From positions 1 to 13,766 of the forward strand of contig CALNCF010000244.1 in NCBI GenBank assembly GCA_937875035.1: a stretch of 13,766 nucleotides of DNA, read 5' to 3'. Numbering within the stretch: the stretch's first letter is position 1; every line of letters starts with the position of its first letter. Positions 6,462 to 13,389 of the stretch are shown here, in pieces. Made by a program: the position numbers and the translations under genes. The DNA is from an uncultured Sphingobacteriaceae bacterium. Its GTDB lineage: Bacteria; Bacteroidota; Bacteroidia; Sphingobacteriales; Sphingobacteriaceae. Under the pieces are notes generated by a model. That model was not told where the DNA came from. It did no database searches and worked only from the letters and a program-made list of their open reading frames with translations.

Positions 6462-8087
6462 ATGGGTTATCTGTCATTATTGATTTTTTTGCCATTGTTT
6501 TTCGCATTGGTCATCTGGGTACTGCCTAAGCGCTTTGAGCCCATGTTCCAGGCGTTGAGCATTGGGGTAAGCGCGGCACAGGTCATTATCAGCGCGGCTT
6601 TGTATTATATGTATTCGCTTTCGCCCGAGGGCTTCCGCTTCGCGGAGCATGCCGACTGGATCTATTTGCAGCTGGGCACGCTGGGCAGCCTCGATATTGA
6701 TTACTTCGTAGCGGTGGATGGCCTGTCGGTAGGGCTGGTGCTGCTTACCAGCATCGTGATGTTCATTGCAGCTATCGCCAGCAACGAGATCAAAGAAAAC
6801 AAGCGTGGTTACTTTGCCTTATTCAACCTGCTGGGTACCGCTGTGATGGGGGTGTTCTGCGCGCTCGACTTCTTCCTGTTCTATGTATTCTATGAGCTGA
6901 TGCTCCTGCCGCTGTATTTCCTGATCGGTATGTGGGGCGGACCGAACCGCGAATACGCTTCGGTCAAATTCTTTATTTATACCCTCTTCGGTTCCGTGTT
7001 TATGCTGCTGGTAATGGCGGGCCTGTATTTTTCGGTGACCGATCCCGGTACCGGTCATCATACCTTCAACATGCTGCACATGATGGACGAAGCGAACTAC
7101 AGTCGCGACGCGATCTTCTCCATCGGTTCGGAGCAGGCCGTGCTCTTCGGTTTGCCTGCGCGGCTCATCGGCTTCGCGGTGCTGTTCATCGCTTTCGCGA
7201 TCAAGATACCGGTGGTACCCTTGCATACCTGGCTGCCCGACGCGCACGTGGAAGCGCCTACACCGATCTCTATTATCCTGGCAGGTATCCTGCTGAAGAT
7301 CGGAGCCTATGGCATCATCCGTTTATGCCTCGGGATCTTCCCCGACGGGCAGGTGTACTTCAGCTACTGGATCGGAGTGATCGGTATGGTGTCGATCCTG
7401 TACGGGGCTTTCAACGCCCTGGCTTCGTCCGACCTGAAACGCATGATCGCTTTCTCCTCGATCTCGCATATGGGCTTCGTGGTACTTGGTATCGCATCTC
7501 TTACCTCCGAAGGGCTGAACGGCGCGGTGTACCAGATGATCAGCCACGGTGTCTTATCAGCCATGCTCTTCTTCATCGCGGGTGTATTATACAACCGTGT
7601 GCACGATCGCTATATTCCTAATTTCAGGGGGCTTGCCTTGCAGATGCCCCGTTATACAACCTTCGTGGTGATCGCTTTCTTCGCGTCCCTGGGGTTGCCG
7701 GGCATGTCGGGCTTTATCGGCGAGGTCTTTACATTGATGGGCGCCTTTAAGTCGGAGTCGGTGAACCAGCTCCTGCCGCGCTGGTTCGCGATCGTATCGG
7801 CTACAGGGATCCTGTTCGGCGCCGCTTATTTCCTGTGGACCTTACAGCGGATGTTCTTCGGGGCACGCCGTTTCTTCGGGGGTGAGGCCTGGCACCGGGC
7901 GCTGACCGACCTGAGCGCGCGCGAGCTTTTCGTATTGCTGCCGCTTGGACTGACCACTATTATACTGGGGGTATATCCTTCCATTATCTTTGATGTAACG
8001 AATCTTTCTATGAATACGATCGCCGATCATGCATACCGTTCAGGATCGGTCTATCTGAATATGTTAAAAGTTATTTTCGGGTTATAG
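6462..8087 (+). CDS. nuoM: NADH-quinone oxidoreductase subunit M (NuoM)
   Basis: A 541-residue antiporter-like subunit of complex I (ND4), one of the three proton-pumping modules of the membrane arm. Seen: about 14 hydrophobic segments; FYELMLLPLYFLIGMWGG with Glu145 (Glu144 in E. coli); IKIPVVPLHTWLPDAHVEAP with Lys248; ILLKIGAYGIIR with Lys279; SSDLKRMIAFSSISHMGFV; and GFIGEVFTLMGAF with Glu421, matching the other conserved charged residues. The protein is somewhat longer than E. coli NuoM, mainly from a loop at about residues 194-228. ATG 6462 follows an A-rich stretch (AAAGAAAGA) typical of Bacteroidota leaders, and the first membrane helix starts right after it. nuoN begins 4 bases after the stop, so the two are surely co-transcribed. 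Confidence 0.96.
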   Translation: MGYLSLLIFLPLFFALVIWVLPKRFEPMFQALSIGVSAAQVIISAALYYMYSLSPEGFRFAEHADWIYLQLGTLGSLDIDYFVAVDGLSVGLVLLTSIVMFIAAIASNEIKENKRGYFALFNLLGTAVMGVFCALDFFLFYVFYELMLLPLYFLIGMWGGPNREYASVKFFIYTLFGSVFMLLVMAGLYFSVTDPGTGHHTFNMLHMMDEANYSRDAIFSIGSEQAVLFGLPARLIGFAVLFIAFAIKIPVVPLHTWLPDAHVEAPTPISIILAGILLKIGAYGIIRLCLGIFPDGQVYFSYWIGVIGMVSILYGAFNALASSDLKRMIAFSSISHMGFVVLGIASLTSEGLNGAVYQMISHGVLSAMLFFIAGVLYNRVHDRYIPNFRGLALQMPRYTTFVVIAFFASLGLPGMSGFIGEVFTLMGAFKSESVNQLLPRWFAIVSATGILFGAAYFLWTLQRMFFGARRFFGGEAWHRALTDLSARELFVLLPLGLTTIILGVYPSIIFDVTNLSMNTIADHAYRSGSVYLNMLKVIFGL

Positions 8088-8091
8088 TTGA

Positions 8092-9636
8092 ATGATGAAT
8101 AATTTGAACGCTACTGTATTGCTGGAGCAGATCACCGGGAGCCTGCCGTATTTCCTGCCGGAGATCGTATGCTCGCTCGTATTCATCGTGGCCATCTTCA
8201 TCGATCTTTTTACCCGTAAGCAAAGCCGTTCGCTGGTACCCTTCTTTGTATTTGCAGGCTTACTGCTGGCGCTGTTCTTTACCCTCGACCAGTTCCGTAT
8301 GGTGAAGGAAGAGATATGGCTCTTCAACGGGATGATCCGCCTGAGCCCGGCCGGGATCATTTATAAGCTGCTATTCTTGCTGGCGGCTATGGTTACACAT
8401 ATTCTTTCGATCCGCAGCAAAGCCATCCGCCTCGCGCCAAAGGGTTATGCCGAATTCTTTATTATGCTGCCGGTGTTCATTGTCGGCCTGAATATCATGA
8501 GCATGTCTTCGCACCTGCTGATGATATTCTTAGGGATGGAGATGGTGTCGATTGCGTCTTACATACTCGTAGCCTATATGGCAGAGCAGCCGCGAAGTGC
8601 GGAAGCTGCCGTGAAGTACGCGCTGTTCGGCGCCCTGTCATCGGCCGTGATGCTGTATGGCATTTCCCTGCTGTACGGTTTAACGGGAACACTGAGCCTG
8701 CAGGGCAGCACCTTCCTGGCGAACCTCTCCAAAGCACCTGAATACATTTCAGCTCTTGCCATCCTAATGGTGCTGGCCGGTTTTCTTTATAAGATCTCGG
8801 CGGTACCCTTTCATTTCTATGTACCCGATGTGTACGAAGGCACGCCCGCCCCGGTGATCGCTTTCCTGAGTACGGCGCCCAAGGCTGCCGGCTTCGCGGT
8901 ACTCTTTACGTTTATCGGGGTGTTCACCCTGCCCATGGAATCCTATCACCTGGTATGGCCCAAGTTCAACTGGGAGAACATCCTTGTATTCATTTCCATC
9001 TGTACCATGACGCTGGGTAACCTCTCGGCCCTGGCACAGAAGAATGTGAAGCGGATGATGGCTTATTCAAGCATCGCGCATACCGGCTTTATGATGATGC
9101 CCCTGCTGGTCTTTTCGGAGATGAGCGCAGCTTCTCTGGTGTTTTACATCGTCGTATATGTGCTGATGAACCTGGCTATTTTTCTCCTCGTCGGTCATAT
9201 GGAAGACGCGTATGGCGCTACGGAATTAGAGTCGTATAAAGGGTTGGCGGCTTTCAATCCCCTGCTCTCCGTGTGCATGGTTATTGTGCTGGCATCCCTG
9301 GTCGGGCTGCCGCCCACGGGAGGCTTTACGGGTAAGTTCCTGGTGTTCTCTTCGGTGCTCGAAGCCTATCGCATCAGCCATAACCCCTGGTTATTGTATC
9401 TGCTGGTGGCCGCTGTGCTGAATACCGTGATCGCGCTGTTCTTTTACCTGCGCCTGCCTTTGTACATGTATTTCCGTAAGGCTGAAAAGATATACACCTC
9501 GAAAACACCACTCTATTTATTAGTAATCATGTGCCTGCTCGTTGCGGGGATCCTAATGGCGGGCGTGTTCCCGAGTGAGCTGGTGAAATGGATATCGGCC
9601 CATACGGCCGAAACCGCGCAGATCCGGTTTAAATAG
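8092..9636 (+). CDS. nuoN: NADH-quinone oxidoreductase subunit N (NuoN)
   Basis: A 514-residue antiporter-like subunit of complex I (ND2), nearest of the three pumps to the quinone site. Seen: LGMEMVSIASYILVAYM with Glu150 (Glu133 in E. coli), FLYKISAVPFHFYVPDVYEG with Lys234 (Lys217), TAPKAAGFAVL with Lys264 (Lys247), KNVKRMMAYSSIAHTGFMM, and GLPPTGGFTGKFLVF with Lys415 (Lys395). The protein keeps the full 14-helix form, unlike shortened mitochondrial ND2. Two ATG codons lie in tandem (8092 and 8095); the first is used here, but the choice changes only one residue. The gap to nuoM is 4 bases. It is the last gene of the operon and is followed by an intrinsic terminator within 8 bases. Confidence 0.96.
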   Translation: MMNNLNATVLLEQITGSLPYFLPEIVCSLVFIVAIFIDLFTRKQSRSLVPFFVFAGLLLALFFTLDQFRMVKEEIWLFNGMIRLSPAGIIYKLLFLLAAMVTHILSIRSKAIRLAPKGYAEFFIMLPVFIVGLNIMSMSSHLLMIFLGMEMVSIASYILVAYMAEQPRSAEAAVKYALFGALSSAVMLYGISLLYGLTGTLSLQGSTFLANLSKAPEYISALAILMVLAGFLYKISAVPFHFYVPDVYEGTPAPVIAFLSTAPKAAGFAVLFTFIGVFTLPMESYHLVWPKFNWENILVFISICTMTLGNLSALAQKNVKRMMAYSSIAHTGFMMMPLLVFSEMSAASLVFYIVVYVLMNLAIFLLVGHMEDAYGATELESYKGLAAFNPLLSVCMVIVLASLVGLPPTGGFTGKFLVFSSVLEAYRISHNPWLLYLLVAAVLNTVIALFFYLRLPLYMYFRKAEKIYTSKTPLYLLVIMCLLVAGILMAGVFPSELVKWISAHTAETAQIRFK

Positions 9637-9643
9637 TCTTCCG

Positions 9644-9665
9644 GCTGATCTATATCAGCTTTTTT
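9644..9665 (+). terminator. Intrinsic terminator of the nuo operon
   Basis: GCTGAT (9644-9649), loop CTAT, ATCAGC (9654-9659) form a perfect 6-bp stem followed directly by six T residues (9660-9665), 7 bases after the nuoN stop. The stem is short and half AT, so it is moderate in strength, but its place at the end of the operon fits. Confidence 0.8.
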
Positions 9666-9667
9666 AT

Positions 9668-9680
9668 GGGGATGATCCCC
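9668..9680. promoter_or_regulatory. Palindrome abutting the -7 box of the CstB-like gene (possible operator)
   Basis: GGGGATGATCCCC is a perfect 13-bp inverted repeat (6-bp arms, central G) that ends one base before the putative -7 box of the next gene. That is where a repressor dimer would block the promoter. It could also be a second small hairpin of the nuo terminator (GGGGA-TGA-TCCCC). The regulator is unknown; sulfide-responsive control is only a guess from the gene it precedes. Confidence 0.45.
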
Positions 9681-9681
9681 T

Positions 9682-9689
9682 TATCTTTG
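9682..9689 (+). promoter_or_regulatory. Putative Bacteroidota -7 promoter box for the CstB-like gene
   Basis: TATCTTTG matches the TAnnTTTG consensus exactly, 70 bases before the ATG at 9760 and downstream of the nuo terminator. No clear -33 TTG is seen; the upstream position holds a T-run. A leader of about 60-65 bases is implied, in which I see no known riboswitch. Confidence 0.55.
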
Positions 9690-9759
9690 TGCCGGGTCAA
9701 ACAATCTGCCCGAAATCAGATTATAGTCATTATGGTAATTTCCTCAAAAGAATAACGAT

Positions 9760-11169
9760 ATGATCATCGAACAAATCTATACCGGGTGCCTTGCACAAGG
9801 TGCATATTATATCCAGTCGGGAAACGAGGCCGCGATCATCGATCCCTTGCGCGAAGTAAACCCTTATATCCAGAAAGCGGAGAAGCAGGGCGCAAGCATT
9901 AAGTATGTGTTCGAAACGCATTTTCATGCCGACTTCGTTTCGGGGCATATCGACCTGGCTCAAAAAACCGGGGCAACGATCGTGTATGGTCCGAATGCGG
10001 AAACCTCGTTCAACAGCTACACGGCCAAGGATGGTGAAGAGTTCATGATAGGGAAGCTCACGATTCGTGTGCTTCATACGCCGGGGCATACCATGGAATC
10101 TACCTGTTATCTTTTACTGGATGAAAATGGTAAGGAGTACTGCGTATTTACCGGCGATACCCTGTTCATAGGTGATGTGGGTCGTCCGGACCTTGCGCAG
10201 AAATCGGACCTGACCATGAACGACCTGGCCGGGCACCTGTACGATTCGCTTCATAACAAGATCATGGTCTTGCCGGATGAGGTGATCATTTACCCTGCGC
10301 ATGGTGCGGGCTCTGCCTGCGGTAAGAACATGAGCAAGGAAACCTTCGATACCCTGGGCCATCAGAAAGAATTTAACTACGCCCTGCGGGCTAAGAATAA
10401 GGAAGAGTTTGTAGAAGCAGTGACGGATGGCTTATTGCCTCCGCCGGCTTACTTCCCTCAGAATGTCATGATGAACAAGCTGGGCTACGAGAGCATCGAC
10501 CAGGTGCTGGCACAAGGGAACCGTGCGCTGAGCGCTGCGGAATTTGAGCAGATGGCTGATCTTCATGATGCCCTCGTGCTGGATACGCGCCCCGCGCAGA
10601 TCTTCGCGAAAGGCTTTATCCCGGGCTCGGTAAACATTGGCCTCGACGGACAATTCGCTCCCTGGGTAGGCGCCCTGATCACCGACCTGAAGCAGCCGAT
10701 CCTGATCGTGGCTCTTGATGGAAAGGAAGAAGAAACCGTAACCCGCCTGGCGCGTGTAGGCTATGATCATTCCCTGGGATTTCTGAAGGGGGGTATCGAT
10801 GCCTGGACAGCAGCCGGTAAGGAATCGGATACCATTGATACCATCCCTGCGCAGGAGTTCGCGGATCGTTTCAGCGGGGATTCCCTGGTGATCGATGTAC
10901 GCAAGGAATCCGAGTACCGTGCGGAGCATGTAGACGAAGCCTATAACCGTCCGCTGGATGTGATCAATGAATGGACCCCATCCATCGACAAGGAAAAACA
11001 TTTCTTCCTGCATTGTGCAGGAGGCTACCGCTCCATGATCGCGGCATCCATATTAAAGGCCAGGGGAATCAGTAATTTTACGGAGGTGGCTGGCGGCTTC
11101 TCCGCGATCTCCAAGACTGGCATCCCGAAAACGGATTTCATCTGCCAATCGAAGCTACAGCAGGTGTAA
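9760..11169 (+). CDS. CstB-like persulfide dioxygenase/rhodanese fusion (MBL-fold plus two rhodanese domains)
   Basis: A 469-residue cytoplasmic protein (no signal peptide) with three domains. Residues 1-235 are a metallo-beta-lactamase fold of the ETHE1/persulfide dioxygenase type: THFHADF at 53-59, TPGH with His110, TGD with Asp133 and PAHG with His181; by position His54, His110 and Asp133 would be the Fe(II) ligands. Residues 260-355 are a rhodanese domain whose active-site loop reads VALDG (318-321) with no cysteine, so it is degenerate. Residues 362-460 are a second rhodanese with the active-site loop CAGGYRS and catalytic Cys419. This order matches staphylococcal CstB, which oxidises persulfides to sulfite and transfers sulfur to give thiosulfate. 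It is a single-gene unit with its own promoter and terminator; no sulfide:quinone reductase or CstR-like gene is nearby. The family is confident; the exact substrate is inferred. Confidence 0.88.
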   Translation: MIIEQIYTGCLAQGAYYIQSGNEAAIIDPLREVNPYIQKAEKQGASIKYVFETHFHADFVSGHIDLAQKTGATIVYGPNAETSFNSYTAKDGEEFMIGKLTIRVLHTPGHTMESTCYLLLDENGKEYCVFTGDTLFIGDVGRPDLAQKSDLTMNDLAGHLYDSLHNKIMVLPDEVIIYPAHGAGSACGKNMSKETFDTLGHQKEFNYALRAKNKEEFVEAVTDGLLPPPAYFPQNVMMNKLGYESIDQVLAQGNRALSAAEFEQMADLHDALVLDTRPAQIFAKGFIPGSVNIGLDGQFAPWVGALITDLKQPILIVALDGKEEETVTRLARVGYDHSLGFLKGGIDAWTAAGKESDTIDTIPAQEFADRFSGDSLVIDVRKESEYRAEHVDEAYNRPLDVINEWTPSIDKEKHFFLHCAGGYRSMIAASILKARGISNFTEVAGGFSAISKTGIPKTDFICQSKLQQV

Positions 11170-11187
11170 ACAGAATAGCTATTACAT

Positions 11188-11219
11188 AAAGGCATGAGAG
11201 ATCATGCCTTTTGTTTTTT
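11188..11219 (+). terminator. Intrinsic terminator of the CstB-like gene
   Basis: AAAGGCATGA (11188-11197), loop GAGA, TCATGCCTTT (11202-11211) form a perfect 10-bp stem followed by TGTTTTTT. It lies 18 bases after the stop codon. Confidence 0.92.
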
Positions 11220-11397
11220 GGCGGGATGTTTTTTTTCGAAACAAATAAAATAGGAAAACAGCCGCGTATCCTGCTCTCGGGGAATGCTCCGGGGGCCGGT
11301 CGTCATTAAAAAATACGGGTATCAGGCGGAATGGCAGGCGATGCTTTGGCAGGCTCTGGCAATTTCATTTTAAGGCTGTTTCACCCGAAAAAATATG
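11220..11397. other. Intergenic stretch before purF with nested repeats, no gene seen
   Basis: I find no convincing coding region here. AAACAGCC (11256-11263) is the exact reverse complement of GGCTGTTT (11374-11381), enclosing about 110 bases. Inside is a direct repeat TGGCAGGC (11332-11339 and 11347-11354, 15-base period), followed by a third partial copy TGGCA at 11357, and a GC-rich patch (about 11277-11300). The stretch lies upstream of the putative purF promoter, so it is not expected in the purF leader. It could hold operator sites, a small RNA or nothing. Confidence 0.4.
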
Positions 11398-11405
11398 TAT
11401 TTTTG
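11398..11405 (+). promoter_or_regulatory. Putative Bacteroidota -7 promoter box for purF
   Basis: TATTTTTG matches TAnnTTTG exactly, 19 bases before the chosen ATG at 11424. A GTTTC at 11378-11382 lies at about the spacing of a -33 element, though it lacks the final G of TTTG. The box falls inside the longer open frame that begins at 11331, which argues for the downstream start. Confidence 0.6.
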
Positions 11406-11423
11406 TGCCTTAGAAGTTCATCC

Positions 11424-13325
11424 ATGAGCGATCAGATCAAACATGAGTGCGGAATAGCATTCATCCGATTATTAAAACCACTCTCTTTTTACCAGGAAAA
11501 ATACGGCACGGCCCTTTATGGACTGAATAAGCTGTACCTGCTGATGTCGAAACAACAAAACCGGGGCCAGGACGGAGCCGGGGTAGCGACCATCAAGCTG
11601 GATATTCCCCCGGGACAACGCTACATCAGCCGTCACCGCTCCACTTCCAAGAACGCGGTAGCCGAGATCTTCGAATACATCCAGCATAAATTCGCGGATG
11701 TGCAGAAGAACGATCCCGAAAAAATGAAGGACACTCAATGGCTGAAGGAGAACATCAGCTTCACGGGTGAGCTGCTCTTAGGTCACCTGCGTTACGGCAC
11801 CTTTGGCGGGAACAGCATTGAGAACTGTCACCCTTTCCTGCGCCAGAATAACTGGCTTACCCGTAACCTGATCGTGGCGGGGAATTTCAATATGACCAAT
11901 GTTGATCAGCTGCTCAATCAATTGTACGAGCTGGGGCAGCATCCGAAGGAACAGGCCGATACCATTACGGTGCTGGAAAAGATCGGGCATTTCCTTGATG
12001 ACGAGAACCAGAAATTATTCGATCATTATAAGCAGGCAGGGCACAGCAATGTCGAGATCACCCGGCTTATTGCCGAGCATATCGATGTGCCGAACATACT
12101 GACCCGCTCTGCGAAGAACTGGGACGGCGGCTATACGATCTGCGGAATGATGGGTCATGGCGATGCCTTTGTGATGCGCGACCCTTCAGGCATCCGTCCG
12201 GCATTCTATTATATGGATGATGAAGTGGTAGTGGCTACCTCTGAGCGTCCGGCTATACAGACAGCATTCAATGTGCCGATCGGGGAGATCCGTGAGATCA
12301 GGCCGGGACATGCCCTGGTGATCAAGAAGAACGGCGTAGTATCGGAAGAGATGTTCCGGGAGCCCCTGCAGCCGCAGTCATGCTCATTCGAACGCATCTA
12401 TTTCTCGAGAGGGAACGATGCTTCCATTTACCGGGAACGTAAGCAGCTGGGGCGCCTGCTTTGCAACGACATCCTGAAAAATGTAAACTACGACCTGCAA
12501 AACACAGTATTCTCTTATATCCCGAATACGGCCGAGGTAGCATTTTACGGCATGGTCGAAGGGATCCATAAATACATCAAGCAATACCAGAAAGAACATA
12601 TCCTCAACAAGCAATGCCAGCTTAATAATGAAGAGCTGGAAGAGCTGCTGAGCATGTCGCCAAGGGTAGAAAAGATCACCCTGAAAGACGCGAAGCTGAG
12701 AACCTTTATTACCCAGGATGCCGATCGCCAGGATATGGTGGCACATGTGTACGATACGACCTATGGCATTGTGCAGGACAATAAAGATAACCTTATCGTG
12801 CTGGACGATTCGATCGTACGGGGAACGACCCTGAAGCAGAGCATCCTTCGTATCCTCGACCGTTTGAAGCCAAAGAAGATCGTGATCGTTTCTTCAGCTC
12901 CGCAGATTCGTTACCCGGACTGCTACGGGATCGACATGTCGAGAATGGGAGAGTTCGTTGCCTTCCAGGCCGCGATCGCTTTGCTGAAAGAGCGTGGCAT
13001 GGAATCGCTGATCAACCAGGTGTACGAACAGTGCAAGGCCCAGGTCGACCTGCCGGTAGAAGAGATTCAGAATTATGTAAAGGGTATTTATGCGCCGTTC
13101 AGTGTAGCGGAAATTTCCGCGAAGATCGCAGAGATCGTTAAGCCGGAAGGCATACACGCGGAGGTAGAAGTGATCTATCAAACGATCGAGAACCTGCACA
13201 AGGCCTGCCCGGATCATACCGGCGACTGGTATTTCTCCGGCGACTTCCCGACCCCGGGAGGGATGAAAGTGGTGAACAAAGCCTTTATCAATTATATTGA
13301 AGGAAACAACCAGCGGGCTTACTAA
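11424..13325 (+). CDS. purF: Amidophosphoribosyltransferase, long Bacteroidota form
   Basis: Catalyses the first committed step of purine synthesis: PRPP plus glutamine to 5-phosphoribosylamine. From ATG 11424 the protein has 633 residues, against about 470-505 for common PurF. The N-terminal glutaminase starts at Cys9 (KHECGIAF), implying removal of an eight-residue propeptide. It has NRGQDGAG at 46-53, GHLRYGT with Arg123 at 120-126, and AGNFNMTN at 152-159, where typical PurF has HNGNLTN. RDPSGIRP and an ERIYFSR segment follow. The phosphoribosyltransferase domain has the PRPP loop LDDSIVRGTT at 460-469 and PQIRYPDCYGID. Extra segments fall between Cys9 and Arg123 and between about 367 and 460. 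The start follows a -7 box by 19 bases and leaves the nucleophile near the N-terminus; the frame is open to 11331, but that extension has no family support. It is a single-gene unit. Confidence 0.9.
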   Translation: MSDQIKHECGIAFIRLLKPLSFYQEKYGTALYGLNKLYLLMSKQQNRGQDGAGVATIKLDIPPGQRYISRHRSTSKNAVAEIFEYIQHKFADVQKNDPEKMKDTQWLKENISFTGELLLGHLRYGTFGGNSIENCHPFLRQNNWLTRNLIVAGNFNMTNVDQLLNQLYELGQHPKEQADTITVLEKIGHFLDDENQKLFDHYKQAGHSNVEITRLIAEHIDVPNILTRSAKNWDGGYTICGMMGHGDAFVMRDPSGIRPAFYYMDDEVVVATSERPAIQTAFNVPIGEIREIRPGHALVIKKNGVVSEEMFREPLQPQSCSFERIYFSRGNDASIYRERKQLGRLLCNDILKNVNYDLQNTVFSYIPNTAEVAFYGMVEGIHKYIKQYQKEHILNKQCQLNNEELEELLSMSPRVEKITLKDAKLRTFITQDADRQDMVAHVYDTTYGIVQDNKDNLIVLDDSIVRGTTLKQSILRILDRLKPKKIVIVSSAPQIRYPDCYGIDMSRMGEFVAFQAAIALLKERGMESLINQVYEQCKAQVDLPVEEIQNYVKGIYAPFSVAEISAKIAEIVKPEGIHAEVEVIYQTIENLHKACPDHTGDWYFSGDFPTPGGMKVVNKAFINYIEGNNQRAY

Positions 13326-13335
13326 AGCCTGATAC

Positions 13336-13373
13336 AAAAAAAAGGCCGGTGAATAATTCGCCGGCCTTTTTTT
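13336..13373. terminator. Bidirectional intrinsic terminator between purF and the convergent lipocalin-like gene
   Basis: An A8 run (13336-13343), GGCCGGTGAA (13344-13353), loop TAA, TTCGCCGGCC (13357-13366, one G-T wobble) and a T7 run (13367-13373) form a 10-bp GC-rich stem with T-runs on both strands. It starts 10 bases after the purF stop and 16 bases after the stop of the minus-strand gene, so it serves both. Confidence 0.95.
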
Positions 13374-13389
13374 ATGGATAAGTCTGCGC

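Noticed and set aside
6932..7621. 229-residue plus-strand open frame inside nuoM
   Set aside because: It overlaps the well-supported nuoM in another frame and is rich in Arg and Gly from frame-shifted GC-rich codons; it is a shadow.
10432..11013. 193-residue minus-strand open frame opposite the CstB-like gene
   Set aside because: It is antisense to conserved rhodanese domains, has no recognisable domain or promoter, and is a shadow of the real frame.
11331..11423. Longer start for purF at 11331
   Set aside because: It would put the catalytic Cys 40 residues in, has no family similarity, and contains the putative promoter.
11220..11423. Purine riboswitch before purF
   Set aside because: I see no conserved purine-aptamer core, and the putative promoter leaves only a short leader of about a dozen bases.
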